The notes beneath the pieces were generated by a model, which made no database searches, was not told the DNA's origin, and saw only the letters and a program-made list of their open reading frames with translations. From positions 1-24,203 of the forward strand of contig DBQU01000077.1 in assembly GCA_002305765.1 (NCBI GenBank): a stretch of DNA of 24,203 nucleotides, given 5' to 3'. The position numbers were made by a program, and so were the translations under genes. This DNA is from Deltaproteobacteria bacterium UBA1386. Lineage in GTDB: Bacteria > Desulfobacterota > Syntrophorhabdia > Syntrophorhabdales > Syntrophorhabdaceae. Each line of letters opens with the position of its first letter. Positions within the stretch are counted from its first letter, which is position 1. This document shows positions 1 through 7,937 of the stretch, one piece after another.

Positions 1-40
1 GTATGTCCATGCCCAACTACTTTCGCAGTCGCCTTTAGCC

Positions 41-69
41 TTGACTCTTTTTCCCGGGTTCTGTAGACT
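41..69 (+). promoter_or_regulatory. Probable sigma-70 promoter of the tetR-efflux operon
   Basis: TTGACT (41-46) and TAGACT (64-69) are separated by 17 bp, close to sigma-70 consensus. Transcription would begin near 75-77, only about 8 nt before the tetR ATG at 84, leaving almost no leader and no room for a Shine-Dalgarno sequence. The -10 box touches the first palindromic operator. Confidence 0.6.
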
Positions 70-98
70 GAACGCGGGTTCACATGAACAGGCGTTCA
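69..98. promoter_or_regulatory. Tandem palindromic operators (TGAAC-N4-GTTCA x2)
   Basis: Two identical-architecture palindromes, TGAAC-GCGG-GTTCA (69-82) and TGAAC-AGGC-GTTCA (85-98), lie with starts 16 bp apart. The first abuts the -10 box and covers the expected transcription start. The second overlaps the tetR start codon. TetR-family dimers commonly bind such palindromes at their own promoters, so TetR autorepression is the natural reading, and with it co-repression of the downstream pump genes. The sequence pattern is direct; the assignment to this TetR is inferred. Confidence 0.7.
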
Positions 99-689
99 TC
101 TGAAGAGACTCGCGGTATCATTAATGATGCGGCGCTCCGGGTCTTCTCGCGGTCGGGCTATGATGGAGCCAGCATGAGGATGATAGCGGGGGAGGCCGGC
201 ATCAGCGTGGGGGCGCTTTACCTTTATTACCGGAGCAAGGAGGAACTCTGCTCCACAGTTTTCAAAGGTCTTTTCAATGAGTTCCGGGATGCCATCGCGG
301 AAAGGACCCGGGAGATCTCCGATCCCGCCGAACAGATACGCACCTACATCGGAACATACATGGAAATGGCCAGGGTCCATCGCGAGTTCATTTACACCTT
401 CAACAAGGACAAAGGATTCGCCTTCGGTGTGGAATGGAAACAGAAGTTTTTCGTGGAGCTCCGAAGGTTCTTGAACGGTATCATCAGACGGGGCATCGAT
501 GAGGGGATATTTGCCGATATCGAGGAGAGCGAAGCGACAAAGATCGTCCTCAGCGTTCTCAGGGGGTATGTCGTTTCCATCGTGATCGACCCCGATAACC
601 TATTTACCGCCGACGCGTGCACGGACATTCTTCTCAACGGCCTTGTCAAACGCCGGGGCCCTCAAAAAGGAGCGGACGTTCCCCGGTGA
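84..689 (+). CDS. TetR/AcrR-family transcriptional repressor
   Basis: A 201-residue protein of typical TetR length. The N-terminal helix-turn-helix lies at about residues 10-55, with the recognition-helix signature GISVGALYLYYRSKEEL near 40-55. The C-terminal part is a variable helical ligand-binding domain. It is the first gene of an efflux operon and its stop overlaps the start of the TolC-like gene (GTGA), so it most likely senses a pump substrate and derepresses the operon. Two palindromic operators overlap the promoter and start. No Shine-Dalgarno precedes the ATG at 84, and the predicted transcript start is about 8 nt upstream, so translation may be nearly leaderless. The ligand cannot be told from the sequence. 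Confidence 0.93.
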   Translation: MNRRSSEETRGIINDAALRVFSRSGYDGASMRMIAGEAGISVGALYLYYRSKEELCSTVFKGLFNEFRDAIAERTREISDPAEQIRTYIGTYMEMARVHREFIYTFNKDKGFAFGVEWKQKFFVELRRFLNGIIRRGIDEGIFADIEESEATKIVLSVLRGYVVSIVIDPDNLFTADACTDILLNGLVKRRGPQKGADVPR

Positions 690-2074
690 GGATACCTGTC
701 GCGATAGTCACGATGTTCACCTTCCTGTGGTTTGTGCCGACGGGGCACTGTGCGCCCTACACACTGGACGACCTCTACGCGATCGCCCTGGAGCGGTCCG
801 AGAGGGTGAAGATATCCGAAGAGGACCTGGCCATTGCCAGGACGGGAAAGGACAAGGCCATGTCCGCCCTGTTGCCGAAGGTATCGGGCCTCGGCAACTA
901 TACGGGCTACAAGGACCAGAAGATCTCCGACACGGGGAGCCTGACGCAGCCCGATGAGGCCTCCGCCTGGAGCCTGCGACTCGACCAATCCGTGTCCATG
1001 TCGGGCAGGGAGATCACGGCCTACAAGGCGGCGAAGGACAACATAAGGAAGACCGACCTTGATCTCTTTGCCGTGAAGGAGCAATACATACTCTCCGTGA
1101 CGAACGCCTACTATGATGTGCTCAAGGCGTCCCGGCTCGTGGAGATACAGAAGCAGAACGTGGAGCGCCTGACGAAGCACAGGGACGCGGCTTCGATCAG
1201 GTTGAGGATAGGGGAGGTCACGAAGACGGCCGTGTTGAGAGCGGAGGCTGAACTGTCGGGGGCGCGTTCCGATCTCGTCAAGGCGCAGAACCTCCTGAAA
1301 TTCACGAAGGCCGTCCTGAAAAGGATCGTCGGCCTCGAGGACGAGTTCGATATCGTCGATACGCATAATGGCGGGGCCGCGGGCCTCAAGGACATAAGCG
1401 AGGGCAATACCGACCCCGTTATCGGGAATTGCCTTGGGCTCGAGCTTGAATGTTTAAGACAGATGGCACACGTGGAACGGGCCGAGGTGAAGTCGTCAGG
1501 CATCCAGAAGGACATCGCCTCTTCCCAGGTTGCCATTGCCAGGGGCTCCTACTGGCCGACCCTTGCCGTTGAAGGGGTGTTCGCGCAGAGGAAGGAGACC
1601 CCCGAGACCAGCGGTCTTGTACGGGATAATCTCTATGGGGGCGTCAGAATAGTGTTTCCGTTCTTTGAAGGGGGCTTAAGGGCCGCCGAGGTGAGGGAGG
1701 CGGAATCGAAGAAGAGGCAGACCGACTACGCCTACGAAGACCTGAAAAAGACAGTCACCGTCGAGGTTGAGAGCTCTTATCTCGATTTCGTCACCCAGAA
1801 GGGTATCCTGAGATCGCTCGAGGACCAATGGGTGTTTGCCGATGATAACTACAAGGCCGTTTCGAAGCAGTTTGAGTTCGGCCTTGCCCAGAGCGTGGAT
1901 GTCATGGACGCGAACACGCTCCTCGTGACGGCGGAGCGCCAGCTCATCGACGCCCTGTACCAGTACCAGCAGGCCGTTGTCCGTCTGAAACGCTCCACGG
2001 GTACGCTGCTCGCGTCGGTGAATAAGAAGGCCACCGGTGCCCCCGGGGTCGTGAAGGAGAGCATGGCGAAATGA
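686..2074 (+). CDS. TolC-family outer-membrane efflux channel
   Basis: An outer-membrane factor of a tripartite pump, 462 residues from the GTG at 686. That start overlaps the tetR stop by 4 nt (GTGA) and opens directly into a signal peptide: a charged VRIP start, a hydrophobic stretch, and a likely cleavage near GHCA-PYTL. A longer frame open from the ATG at 617 would add 23 non-signal residues and overlap tetR by 73 nt, so it is less likely. The ATG at 713 is another alternative. A GGAG lies 13 nt before the GTG, a long spacing. The mature protein shows the repeated helical OEP pattern, with long alpha-hairpin segments around residues 60-210 and 270-430 that would form the periplasmic tunnel. 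It overlaps the adaptor gene (ATGA). Confidence 0.88.
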   Translation: MRIPVAIVTMFTFLWFVPTGHCAPYTLDDLYAIALERSERVKISEEDLAIARTGKDKAMSALLPKVSGLGNYTGYKDQKISDTGSLTQPDEASAWSLRLDQSVSMSGREITAYKAAKDNIRKTDLDLFAVKEQYILSVTNAYYDVLKASRLVEIQKQNVERLTKHRDAASIRLRIGEVTKTAVLRAEAELSGARSDLVKAQNLLKFTKAVLKRIVGLEDEFDIVDTHNGGAAGLKDISEGNTDPVIGNCLGLELECLRQMAHVERAEVKSSGIQKDIASSQVAIARGSYWPTLAVEGVFAQRKETPETSGLVRDNLYGGVRIVFPFFEGGLRAAEVREAESKKRQTDYAYEDLKKTVTVEVESSYLDFVTQKGILRSLEDQWVFADDNYKAVSKQFEFGLAQSVDVMDANTLLVTAERQLIDALYQYQQAVVRLKRSTGTLLASVNKKATGAPGVVKESMAK

Positions 2075-3201
2075 GAAGAAGGACCATAGGAATAACAGGC
2101 CTGTTCCTGCTGATGCCCGCGCTTATCCTTCCGTCCTTTGGCTGCAGGAAGAAGAGCGTCGAGGAAAGGACCGTGAACGTTATCATGCAGGCCGCGGAAA
2201 GCCGCAAGCTGCGCCCCTACATAGAGTCGACGGGAACCTTGAACCCCAACGAAGAGATCGTCATGGGCGCCGAAATAGACGGGATAGTCCGGAGCGTGAA
2301 GGTGGACGAGGGCACCATCGTCAAAAAGGGAATGCTTCTTGCGACGCTGGATGACACGGAGCATGTACACGAAGTGATACGGGCAAAGGCGGCCCTCAAG
2401 CAAACAGAGGCGTCGCTGGCGAACACGAAGATGGAATTCTCGAGAAAGGACGCTCTCTACAAGGAACAACTCGTTACGAGACAACAGTACGATGATGTGT
2501 TCACGCGGTTGACGCTTGCCGAGTCAGAGGTCGATCGGGCCAGGGCGGCCCTTGTCATAGCCAATCAGAAACTGGCGAAGACGAAACTCCTCGCGCCGAC
2601 GGCCTGCCGGGTGAAGGAGAAGAAGGTATCCGTGGGCGATTTTGTCAAGAACGGTACCCAGATGCTTATTCTCATTCAGCCCGATCCGCTGAAGCTCCGT
2701 TTTTCCGTTCCCGAGCGTGATATTGGAAAGATGAAGGTGGGCCAGGAGGTCCATGTCAGGGTCGACGCCTTTGCCGGACGGGAGTTCGTCGGGAAGGTTT
2801 CCATAGTCTTTCCGGCCGTCGAGGAGAAGACACGGAGCCTTACGGTGGAAGCCCTTATCCCGAACGGGCAGGATGAGCTCAAACCCGGCCTTTTCGCGAA
2901 GGTGCGCCTCTACACCGGGCAGGAGCAGGACATGGTCCTGGTCCCCGTCACCTCTTTGTTGTACGAGGGCGACAAGATACGCCTCTACGTCGTTGAGGGC
3001 GCCACCGCCCGGGAGCGACCCGTGACGCTCGGTAACAAATACGGCGAATTCATGGAGATCTCCTCTGGTCTGAAGGCAGGGGAGATGGTTGTCGTTGCCG
3101 GGCAGCAGAACCTTTCGGAGGGGGCGAAGGTTTCCGCGGAGAAGTCGCCGGGGCGGGAAAACGACAGGCCGGGGACAAGAGATAACGGGGAAAGGAAATG
3201 A
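2071..3201 (+). CDS. RND efflux periplasmic adaptor (membrane fusion protein)
   Basis: A 376-residue HlyD/AcrA-type adaptor linking pump and outer-membrane channel. The N-terminus is a signal peptide ending in a cysteine (C25, preceded by PSFG), an imperfect lipobox suggesting a lipoprotein anchored in the inner membrane. A biotinyl-lipoyl-like first half (about 50-85, VRSVKVDEGTIVKKGMLLA) is followed by a helical hairpin (about 95-165), the second lipoyl half with LAPTACRVKEKKVSVGDFVKNG (about 172-193), a beta-barrel, and a membrane-proximal domain with KPGLFAKVRL. The start overlaps the tolC-like stop by 4 nt, implying translational coupling. The C-terminal 25 residues are charged and low-complexity. 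Confidence 0.92.
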   Translation: MRRRTIGITGLFLLMPALILPSFGCRKKSVEERTVNVIMQAAESRKLRPYIESTGTLNPNEEIVMGAEIDGIVRSVKVDEGTIVKKGMLLATLDDTEHVHEVIRAKAALKQTEASLANTKMEFSRKDALYKEQLVTRQQYDDVFTRLTLAESEVDRARAALVIANQKLAKTKLLAPTACRVKEKKVSVGDFVKNGTQMLILIQPDPLKLRFSVPERDIGKMKVGQEVHVRVDAFAGREFVGKVSIVFPAVEEKTRSLTVEALIPNGQDELKPGLFAKVRLYTGQEQDMVLVPVTSLLYEGDKIRLYVVEGATARERPVTLGNKYGEFMEISSGLKAGEMVVVAGQQNLSEGAKVSAEKSPGRENDRPGTRDNGERK

Positions 3202-3242
3202 TGATGCCTGGTATGCTTCGTGCCGGGGTGTTCCCCGGCTGA
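3198..3242 (+). CDS. Possible 14-codon leader peptide bridging adaptor and pump genes
   Basis: ATG at 3198 overlaps the adaptor stop (ATGA) and is preceded by AAAGGAA. The frame runs MMMPGMLRAGVFPG and stops at 3240-3242, three bases before the pump ATG at 3246. The pump gene has no visible Shine-Dalgarno of its own, so ribosomes ending this mini-frame could reinitiate on it. Two further in-phase ATGs follow the first. Whether it is translated is inferred from position only. Confidence 0.35.
   Translation: MMMPGMLRAGVFPG
3222..3239 (+). promoter_or_regulatory. Hairpin just upstream of the RND pump start
   Basis: GCCGGGG (3222-3228), TGTT loop, CCCCGGC (3233-3239): a perfect 7-bp GC stem ending 6 nt before the pump ATG. 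There is no T-run, so it is not a terminator. It would occlude initiation unless a ribosome on the mini-frame opened it, which suggests translational coupling or pump dosage control. Confidence 0.45.
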
Positions 3243-3245
3243 CCT

Positions 3246-6200
3246 ATGTGGCTTTCAGATACATCCATTAAGAGACCCGTGTTCGCCACCATGCTCGTCA
3301 TGGCCCTTGTCGTTCTCGGCATCGTCAGCTATCCGAGCATCGGTGTCGACCTCTTTCCCAAGGTCGATCTGCCCATGATCAACATCAGGACGGAGCTCAA
3401 GGGGGCGAGTCCCGAGATCATAGACATCGACGTGACGGACAAGATCGAGGAGTCCGTCAACACCATCAGCGGTATCAAGACGATCACCTCATCGAGTACG
3501 GAAGGGGCATCGAACATCACCGTCGAGTTCGTTCTCGAGAAAGACATCGACCTGGCCGTGCAGGATGTCAGGGAAAAGATATCCGTGATACGGTCCAAGC
3601 TGCCCCACGATATCGACGAGCCCATTGTGGAGAAGGTCGACCCCGACGCGACACCCGTCCTGTGGCTTGCCCTGCACGGGCAGAGATCGATGCGTGATCT
3701 TTCCACGTACGCGGACGAGGTCCTCAAGGAACAGCTTCAGCGGATAAACGGGGTCGGTGCGATCCGCCTGTATGGAATGAGGCTCCGCCAGGCCCGCATA
3801 TGGCTCGACAACGACAGGTTGAGGGCCTATGGGGTGACGGCCCATGACGTTATGAAGTGCCTCCAGAGGGAGAATGTGGAACTGCCGGGAGGAAGGATAG
3901 AGAGCGCGACCAAGGAATACACCATCAAGGTCAAGGGCGAGTTCCCGACGATCCAGGACTTCAACGAGATGGTGGTGGGCTATTACAAGGGAACGCCCGT
4001 GCGCCTCAGAGACATCGGCCGCGCGGAGGACGGCATGGAGGAGAAGCGGACCATTTCCCGGTATAATGGAGCTCCCACCATCGCCGTCGGCATCCAGAAG
4101 CAGTCCGGGACGAACACCGTCGAGGTCATAGAGAGGATAAAGAAGGAACTGGAAGACATATCACGACTGCTGCCCAACGGGATGAGCCTGGACATCGCCT
4201 TCGATCAGTCGAGCTTCATAAAGAGGTCCATAAACGATGTTCGTCATCACCTCATATACGGGGGGTTCTTCGCTATTCTGGCCGTTCTTCTCTTCCTGAG
4301 AAACTTCAGAACAACGATAATAAGCGCGCTGGCCATCCCGGCCTCCGTCATCTCCACTTTCGCGATCATGAACGCCTTCGGCTTCACCTTCAACAACATG
4401 TCCATGCTGGCCCTGTCCCTTTCCATCGGCATTCTCATAGACGACGCCATCATCGTCATCGAGAACATCCAGCGCCATATCGAAGACGGAATGACGCCCA
4501 GGGAAGCCGCCTTTTTCGCCACTTCCGAGATCGGCCTTGCCGTTTCGGCGACGACGCTGGCCATCATCGTCATCTTCATACCCGTGGCCTTCATGAAGGG
4601 TATCATAGGACGTTTCTTCTTCCAGTTCGGTATGACGGTGGTCTTTGCCGTGATGGTCTCCTGGTTCGTTTCCTTCACGCTGACGCCCATGCTGTCCTCC
4701 CTCTACCTGAAGGGCAGGGACAGTGTCCGGCGGTCCTTCCGTCTGCCCGGATGCATCCTTAAGGTCAAAGAGCGCTGCCGGGTGTCCCATCGTCTGCAAA
4801 GATTCTCGGAGATCCTCGAAGGGGGCTATGAAAGTATGGAAGGCAGGTACCGCGGGGTTCTGACATGGGCCCTTTACCATCGAGCGAAGGTGCTTGTCTT
4901 TGCCGGGGGGACGTTTGTGGTCGGTCTTTGCCTCATGTTCTTCATAGGAAAGGAGTTCGTGCCGTCGGAGGACCAGAGCCGTTTTGTCATCCGGCTCCAG
5001 ACGCCCATCGATTATTCGGTGGATGAAGTGGACCACATGAACATGAGGGCTGAAGAGATCGTCAAGAAGTTCCCCGAGGTCCGAAGCGTCCTTTACACGC
5101 AGGGCGGGGGACGAACGAAGGAAACGAACAAGGCGAACCTGTCCGTCAATCTGGTCCCGAAATCGGAGCGAGGCAAGACCCAGGAGGAGATCAAGGCCGA
5201 GATGCGCAGGGCCCTGAGAAAGATTCCGGGGCTCAAGGCCTCCGTGGAGAACATATCCATGATAGGGGGCGGGCAGAGGCAGGTGGCCATCATGTACAGC
5301 ATCCGCGGGCTCGAATTGGACAAGTTGGAGGCATACACAAGGGAGATCCGGGACCGCTTCGGCAAGTTGCCGGGGATAGTGGACCTTGACACGTCCCTTG
5401 AAAAAGGGAAACCGGAGGTCCGCGTTTTCATCGATCGCGACAAGGCTGCCGATCTGGGGATCGATGTCGCCACGGTTGCGGAGACCGCCAATTTCCTTCT
5501 GAGCGGCGAAGTGGACATCACCAAGTTCAAGGACGAGGCCAGGGGCAGGCGCTATGACGTCCGGGTGAGGCTCAACCCCGAGAACAGGAGCGACCCTGAG
5601 GACATTGGCGAGATCTACGTCAGGTCGAAGGAGGGCAAACTGGTCATGCTTTCCAACATCGTGAGCCTGAAGGAGGGCGGTGGCCCCAGCGTCATCAACC
5701 GCGTCGACAGGCAGCGGGCGGTGACCCTTTTCGCGAATCTCGAGAAGAAGCCCCTGGGACAGGCCAGATCGGAACTCGACGATATATCCTCGAAGGTCCT
5801 CACCTCGGGGTATTCAGGCAGCTATAAAGGGCAGGCCGACACGATGAAGGAATCCTTCGGATATCTCCTGTTCGCCGCGATCCTGGGTGTGATCATGGCG
5901 TACATGGTCCTCGCCGCGCAGTTCGAAAGCTTCGTGCATCCCTTCACGGTCCTTCTGTCGATGCCCTTCTCCCTTATCGGCGCATTCGGGGCGCTCTTCG
6001 TGACGGGTAAGACCCTGAATATCTTCAGCATCATCGGGCTGATCCTTCTCATGGGTCTCGTGAAGAAGAACGCCATCCTTCTCGTGGACTACACGAATAT
6101 CCTCAGGGAGCGCGGTGCCGTGCGGCGGGACGCGCTGCTCGAGGCAGGGCCCGTCAGGCTCCGTCCCATACTAATGACCACCTTCGCCATGATAATGGGC

Positions 6201-6377
6201 ATGATGCCCATCGCCCTCGGGATCGGTGAGGGCGCCGAAACGCGGTCGCCCATGGCTCTCGCCACCATTGGAGGCCTTATCACCTCGCTGCTCCTCACGC
6301 TCGTCGTCGTTCCCGTCGCCTATGATCTCTTCGATGAGATGAAGGAAAGGTACTTTCCCCGGAAGGACGGTCGATAA
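3246..6377 (+). CDS. RND-family (HAE1/AcrB-like) multidrug efflux transporter
   Basis: A 1043-residue inner-membrane proton/drug antiporter of full AcrB length. TM1 is near residues 10-30, starting SIKRPVFATML. Large periplasmic loops follow TM1 and TM7, and TM2-6 and TM8-12 form two repeats. Proton-relay residues are in place: paired aspartates D399-D400 in TM4 (GILIDDAIIVIEN) and K940 in TM10 (MGLVKKNAILLVDY). This matches the D407/D408/K940 set of AcrB. The acidic pair with the IENI context indicates the HAE1 (drug/lipophile) class rather than the metal-exporting HME class. It follows the adaptor by 44 nt and its stop overlaps the next ATG (TAATG). The substrate cannot be deduced. Confidence 0.95.
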   Translation: MWLSDTSIKRPVFATMLVMALVVLGIVSYPSIGVDLFPKVDLPMINIRTELKGASPEIIDIDVTDKIEESVNTISGIKTITSSSTEGASNITVEFVLEKDIDLAVQDVREKISVIRSKLPHDIDEPIVEKVDPDATPVLWLALHGQRSMRDLSTYADEVLKEQLQRINGVGAIRLYGMRLRQARIWLDNDRLRAYGVTAHDVMKCLQRENVELPGGRIESATKEYTIKVKGEFPTIQDFNEMVVGYYKGTPVRLRDIGRAEDGMEEKRTISRYNGAPTIAVGIQKQSGTNTVEVIERIKKELEDISRLLPNGMSLDIAFDQSSFIKRSINDVRHHLIYGGFFAILAVLLFLRNFRTTIISALAIPASVISTFAIMNAFGFTFNNMSMLALSLSIGILIDDAIIVIENIQRHIEDGMTPREAAFFATSEIGLAVSATTLAIIVIFIPVAFMKGIIGRFFFQFGMTVVFAVMVSWFVSFTLTPMLSSLYLKGRDSVRRSFRLPGCILKVKERCRVSHRLQRFSEILEGGYESMEGRYRGVLTWALYHRAKVLVFAGGTFVVGLCLMFFIGKEFVPSEDQSRFVIRLQTPIDYSVDEVDHMNMRAEEIVKKFPEVRSVLYTQGGGRTKETNKANLSVNLVPKSERGKTQEEIKAEMRRALRKIPGLKASVENISMIGGGQRQVAIMYSIRGLELDKLEAYTREIRDRFGKLPGIVDLDTSLEKGKPEVRVFIDRDKAADLGIDVATVAETANFLLSGEVDITKFKDEARGRRYDVRVRLNPENRSDPEDIGEIYVRSKEGKLVMLSNIVSLKEGGGPSVINRVDRQRAVTLFANLEKKPLGQARSELDDISSKVLTSGYSGSYKGQADTMKESFGYLLFAAILGVIMAYMVLAAQFESFVHPFTVLLSMPFSLIGAFGALFVTGKTLNIFSIIGLILLMGLVKKNAILLVDYTNILRERGAVRRDALLEAGPVRLRPILMTTFAMIMGMMPIALGIGEGAETRSPMALATIGGLITSLLLTLVVVPVAYDLFDEMKERYFPRKDGR

Positions 6378-6667
6378 TGAAGATGCTCATCATCGTTTAC
6401 AACGACGTCGTCGACGAGGAACTTGTCGCGATGTTAAAGAAGGCAGGCGTTTCAGGATACACCAAGTGGAAGGAAGCTCTGGGTGAAGGGCCGGGGACGG
6501 GGCCCAAACTCGCCACGAACATCTGGCCCGGCAAGAACAATGTTATCGCTGTTGTTGTGAACGACGAGGAACTTCCCGCGGTTTCGGGGCTCCTTCGGGA
6601 CCTGAAGGGGTCCCATCCGAAAGGGGGCATAAAGGCCTTTATCCTTGAGGTCGAGGGAACCATTTAG
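6377..6667 (+). CDS. Small PII-like (ferredoxin-fold) protein
   Basis: A 96-residue protein whose ATG overlaps the pump stop (TAATG), so it is the last member of the efflux operon. It opens with a beta-strand (MKMLIIVYND), then a helix (EELVAMLKKAGVSGYTKW), a glycine-rich loop (residues ~36-45, GEGPGTGP), a second strand with NVIAVVVND and a final helix/strand: the beta-alpha-beta plan of PII/CutA-like proteins. It lacks a recognisable canonical PII T-loop. Small PII-like proteins are known beside some RND pumps and may sense a metal, nucleotide or substrate and modulate the transporter; that role here is inference. The family assignment is by fold pattern and is moderately sure. Confidence 0.65.
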   Translation: MKMLIIVYNDVVDEELVAMLKKAGVSGYTKWKEALGEGPGTGPKLATNIWPGKNNVIAVVVNDEELPAVSGLLRDLKGSHPKGGIKAFILEVEGTI

Positions 6668-6754
6668 CCCCGCCCCTTTACCGGGATGGCCCGTCGTGCT
6701 TATCTTATGAACCATGACCTGTCTGGATGAAGGTAGAGATTGTAAGGATATGAA

Positions 6755-7891
6755 ATGAGCCTGTTCTTTGTAACGTTTTTCACGCTCTATACGGCCCTTC
6801 ACGCGTACGTATTCATAAAAGCGTGGTACGCCTTTCGGTTCCGCCCGCTCACGGGTTGTATCCTCGCCCTCTTTCTCGTGTTCTGCGTCTTCATGCCCCT
6901 CTTTGTGCGCGCCCTCGAACAGGGAGGGCAGGAATCCATCGCCCGCGTCTTCGCCTATGCCGGTTACATCTGGATGAGCGCCATTTTCATCTTCTTTGCC
7001 ACATCGCTGGTCATCGATATCGGCAGGTTGTGCGTTATCATCGCGTCGTCGCTGTTCAAGGTGGGGCTGCCGGCGACGATGCGCTCGAATCTGGTGCTCT
7101 TTCTCATACCCGTCGCCGTGTCGGTCTTCACGGTGGTATACGGTTACCACGAGGCTCTTTCGATCCGCACGGAGAGGATACGCATCGAAACGTCGAAACT
7201 CCCCGCCGGGATAGAGAAGGTGACGATAGTCCAGGTTTCGGATGTCCATCTCGGACTCGTGAACAGGGAGAGGGTTCTGAACAGAATAGTTGCGGCTATC
7301 AAGACAGCCCGTCCCGACGTGGTCGTGTCGACAGGCGATCTTGTGGACGGACAGATCAACAATATCAACGGCCTTTCTGATATGCTCAGGGACATCAAGC
7401 CCCGGTACGGAAAGTACGCGATAATGGGAAATCACGAGTTCTACGCGGGGGTGGGGGTTTCGGAGGATTTCACCAGGAAGGCGGGCTTCAGAATGCTCCG
7501 CAACGAAGGCATCACCATCGACGGGGTCATGAACATGGCAGGCGTCGACGATGCCGGGCACAGGTCGACGGATCGCCACTCGCCGGGGGACAGGTCCCTG
7601 CTCGAGGCATTGCCGCGCCATCTCTTCACCGTGTTCCTGAAACACCGTCCCCTCGTGACAGCCTCATCCCGGGGGCTTTTCGATATCCAGCTGTCCGGCC
7701 ACACCCACGGCGGACAGGTATATCCTTTCAGGTACATCACGCGCATCTCTTTCCCCATGATCGCCGGCCTCTACCCGCTGAAGAATGGTTCCTTCCTGTA
7801 TGTAAGCAGGGGGACCGGGACCTGGGGCCCCCCGATACGCTTCCTCACCCCACCGGAAGTGACGGTTATCGAGGTGGTGAGCAAGAGGTAG
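6755..7891 (+). CDS. Membrane-anchored calcineurin-like metallophosphoesterase (YkuE/YaeI type)
   Basis: A 378-residue protein with an N-terminal membrane region of about four helices (residues ~3-25, 33-52, 68-88, 112-131) and a C-terminal phosphoesterase domain. The metal-binding motifs are all present: D163-x-H165 (SDVHLG), GD195-xx-D198 (TGDLVDG), GNHE at 225-228, and GHTHGG with H316 and H318. These predict a di-metal phosphohydrolase. Relatives act on lipid A intermediates or other phosphodiesters near the membrane, but no substrate can be assigned. AAGGA lies 10-11 nt upstream of the ATG at 6755. It lies 87 bp after the efflux operon and need not belong to it. Confidence 0.9.
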   Translation: MSLFFVTFFTLYTALHAYVFIKAWYAFRFRPLTGCILALFLVFCVFMPLFVRALEQGGQESIARVFAYAGYIWMSAIFIFFATSLVIDIGRLCVIIASSLFKVGLPATMRSNLVLFLIPVAVSVFTVVYGYHEALSIRTERIRIETSKLPAGIEKVTIVQVSDVHLGLVNRERVLNRIVAAIKTARPDVVVSTGDLVDGQINNINGLSDMLRDIKPRYGKYAIMGNHEFYAGVGVSEDFTRKAGFRMLRNEGITIDGVMNMAGVDDAGHRSTDRHSPGDRSLLEALPRHLFTVFLKHRPLVTASSRGLFDIQLSGHTHGGQVYPFRYITRISFPMIAGLYPLKNGSFLYVSRGTGTWGPPIRFLTPPEVTVIEVVSKR

Positions 7892-7920
7892 TCTCTCCCT
7901 CTTTACTCTTTTTCTTTTTT
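7883..7920 (+). terminator. Weak intrinsic terminator candidate after the phosphoesterase gene
   Basis: AAGAGG (7883-7888) and CCTCTT (7898-7903) can form a 6-bp stem with a 9-nt loop overlapping the stop codon. A T-rich tract (about 7904-7920) follows. The stem is short and the T-run is interrupted, so termination may be partial. Confidence 0.4.
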
Positions 7921-7937
7921 CCATTAATCTATCTCTC

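Noticed and set aside
617..685. Longer TolC start at the ATG at 617
   Set aside because: It would place 23 polar residues before the signal peptide and overlap tetR by 73 nt. GTG 686 gives a normal signal peptide and a 4-nt overlap.
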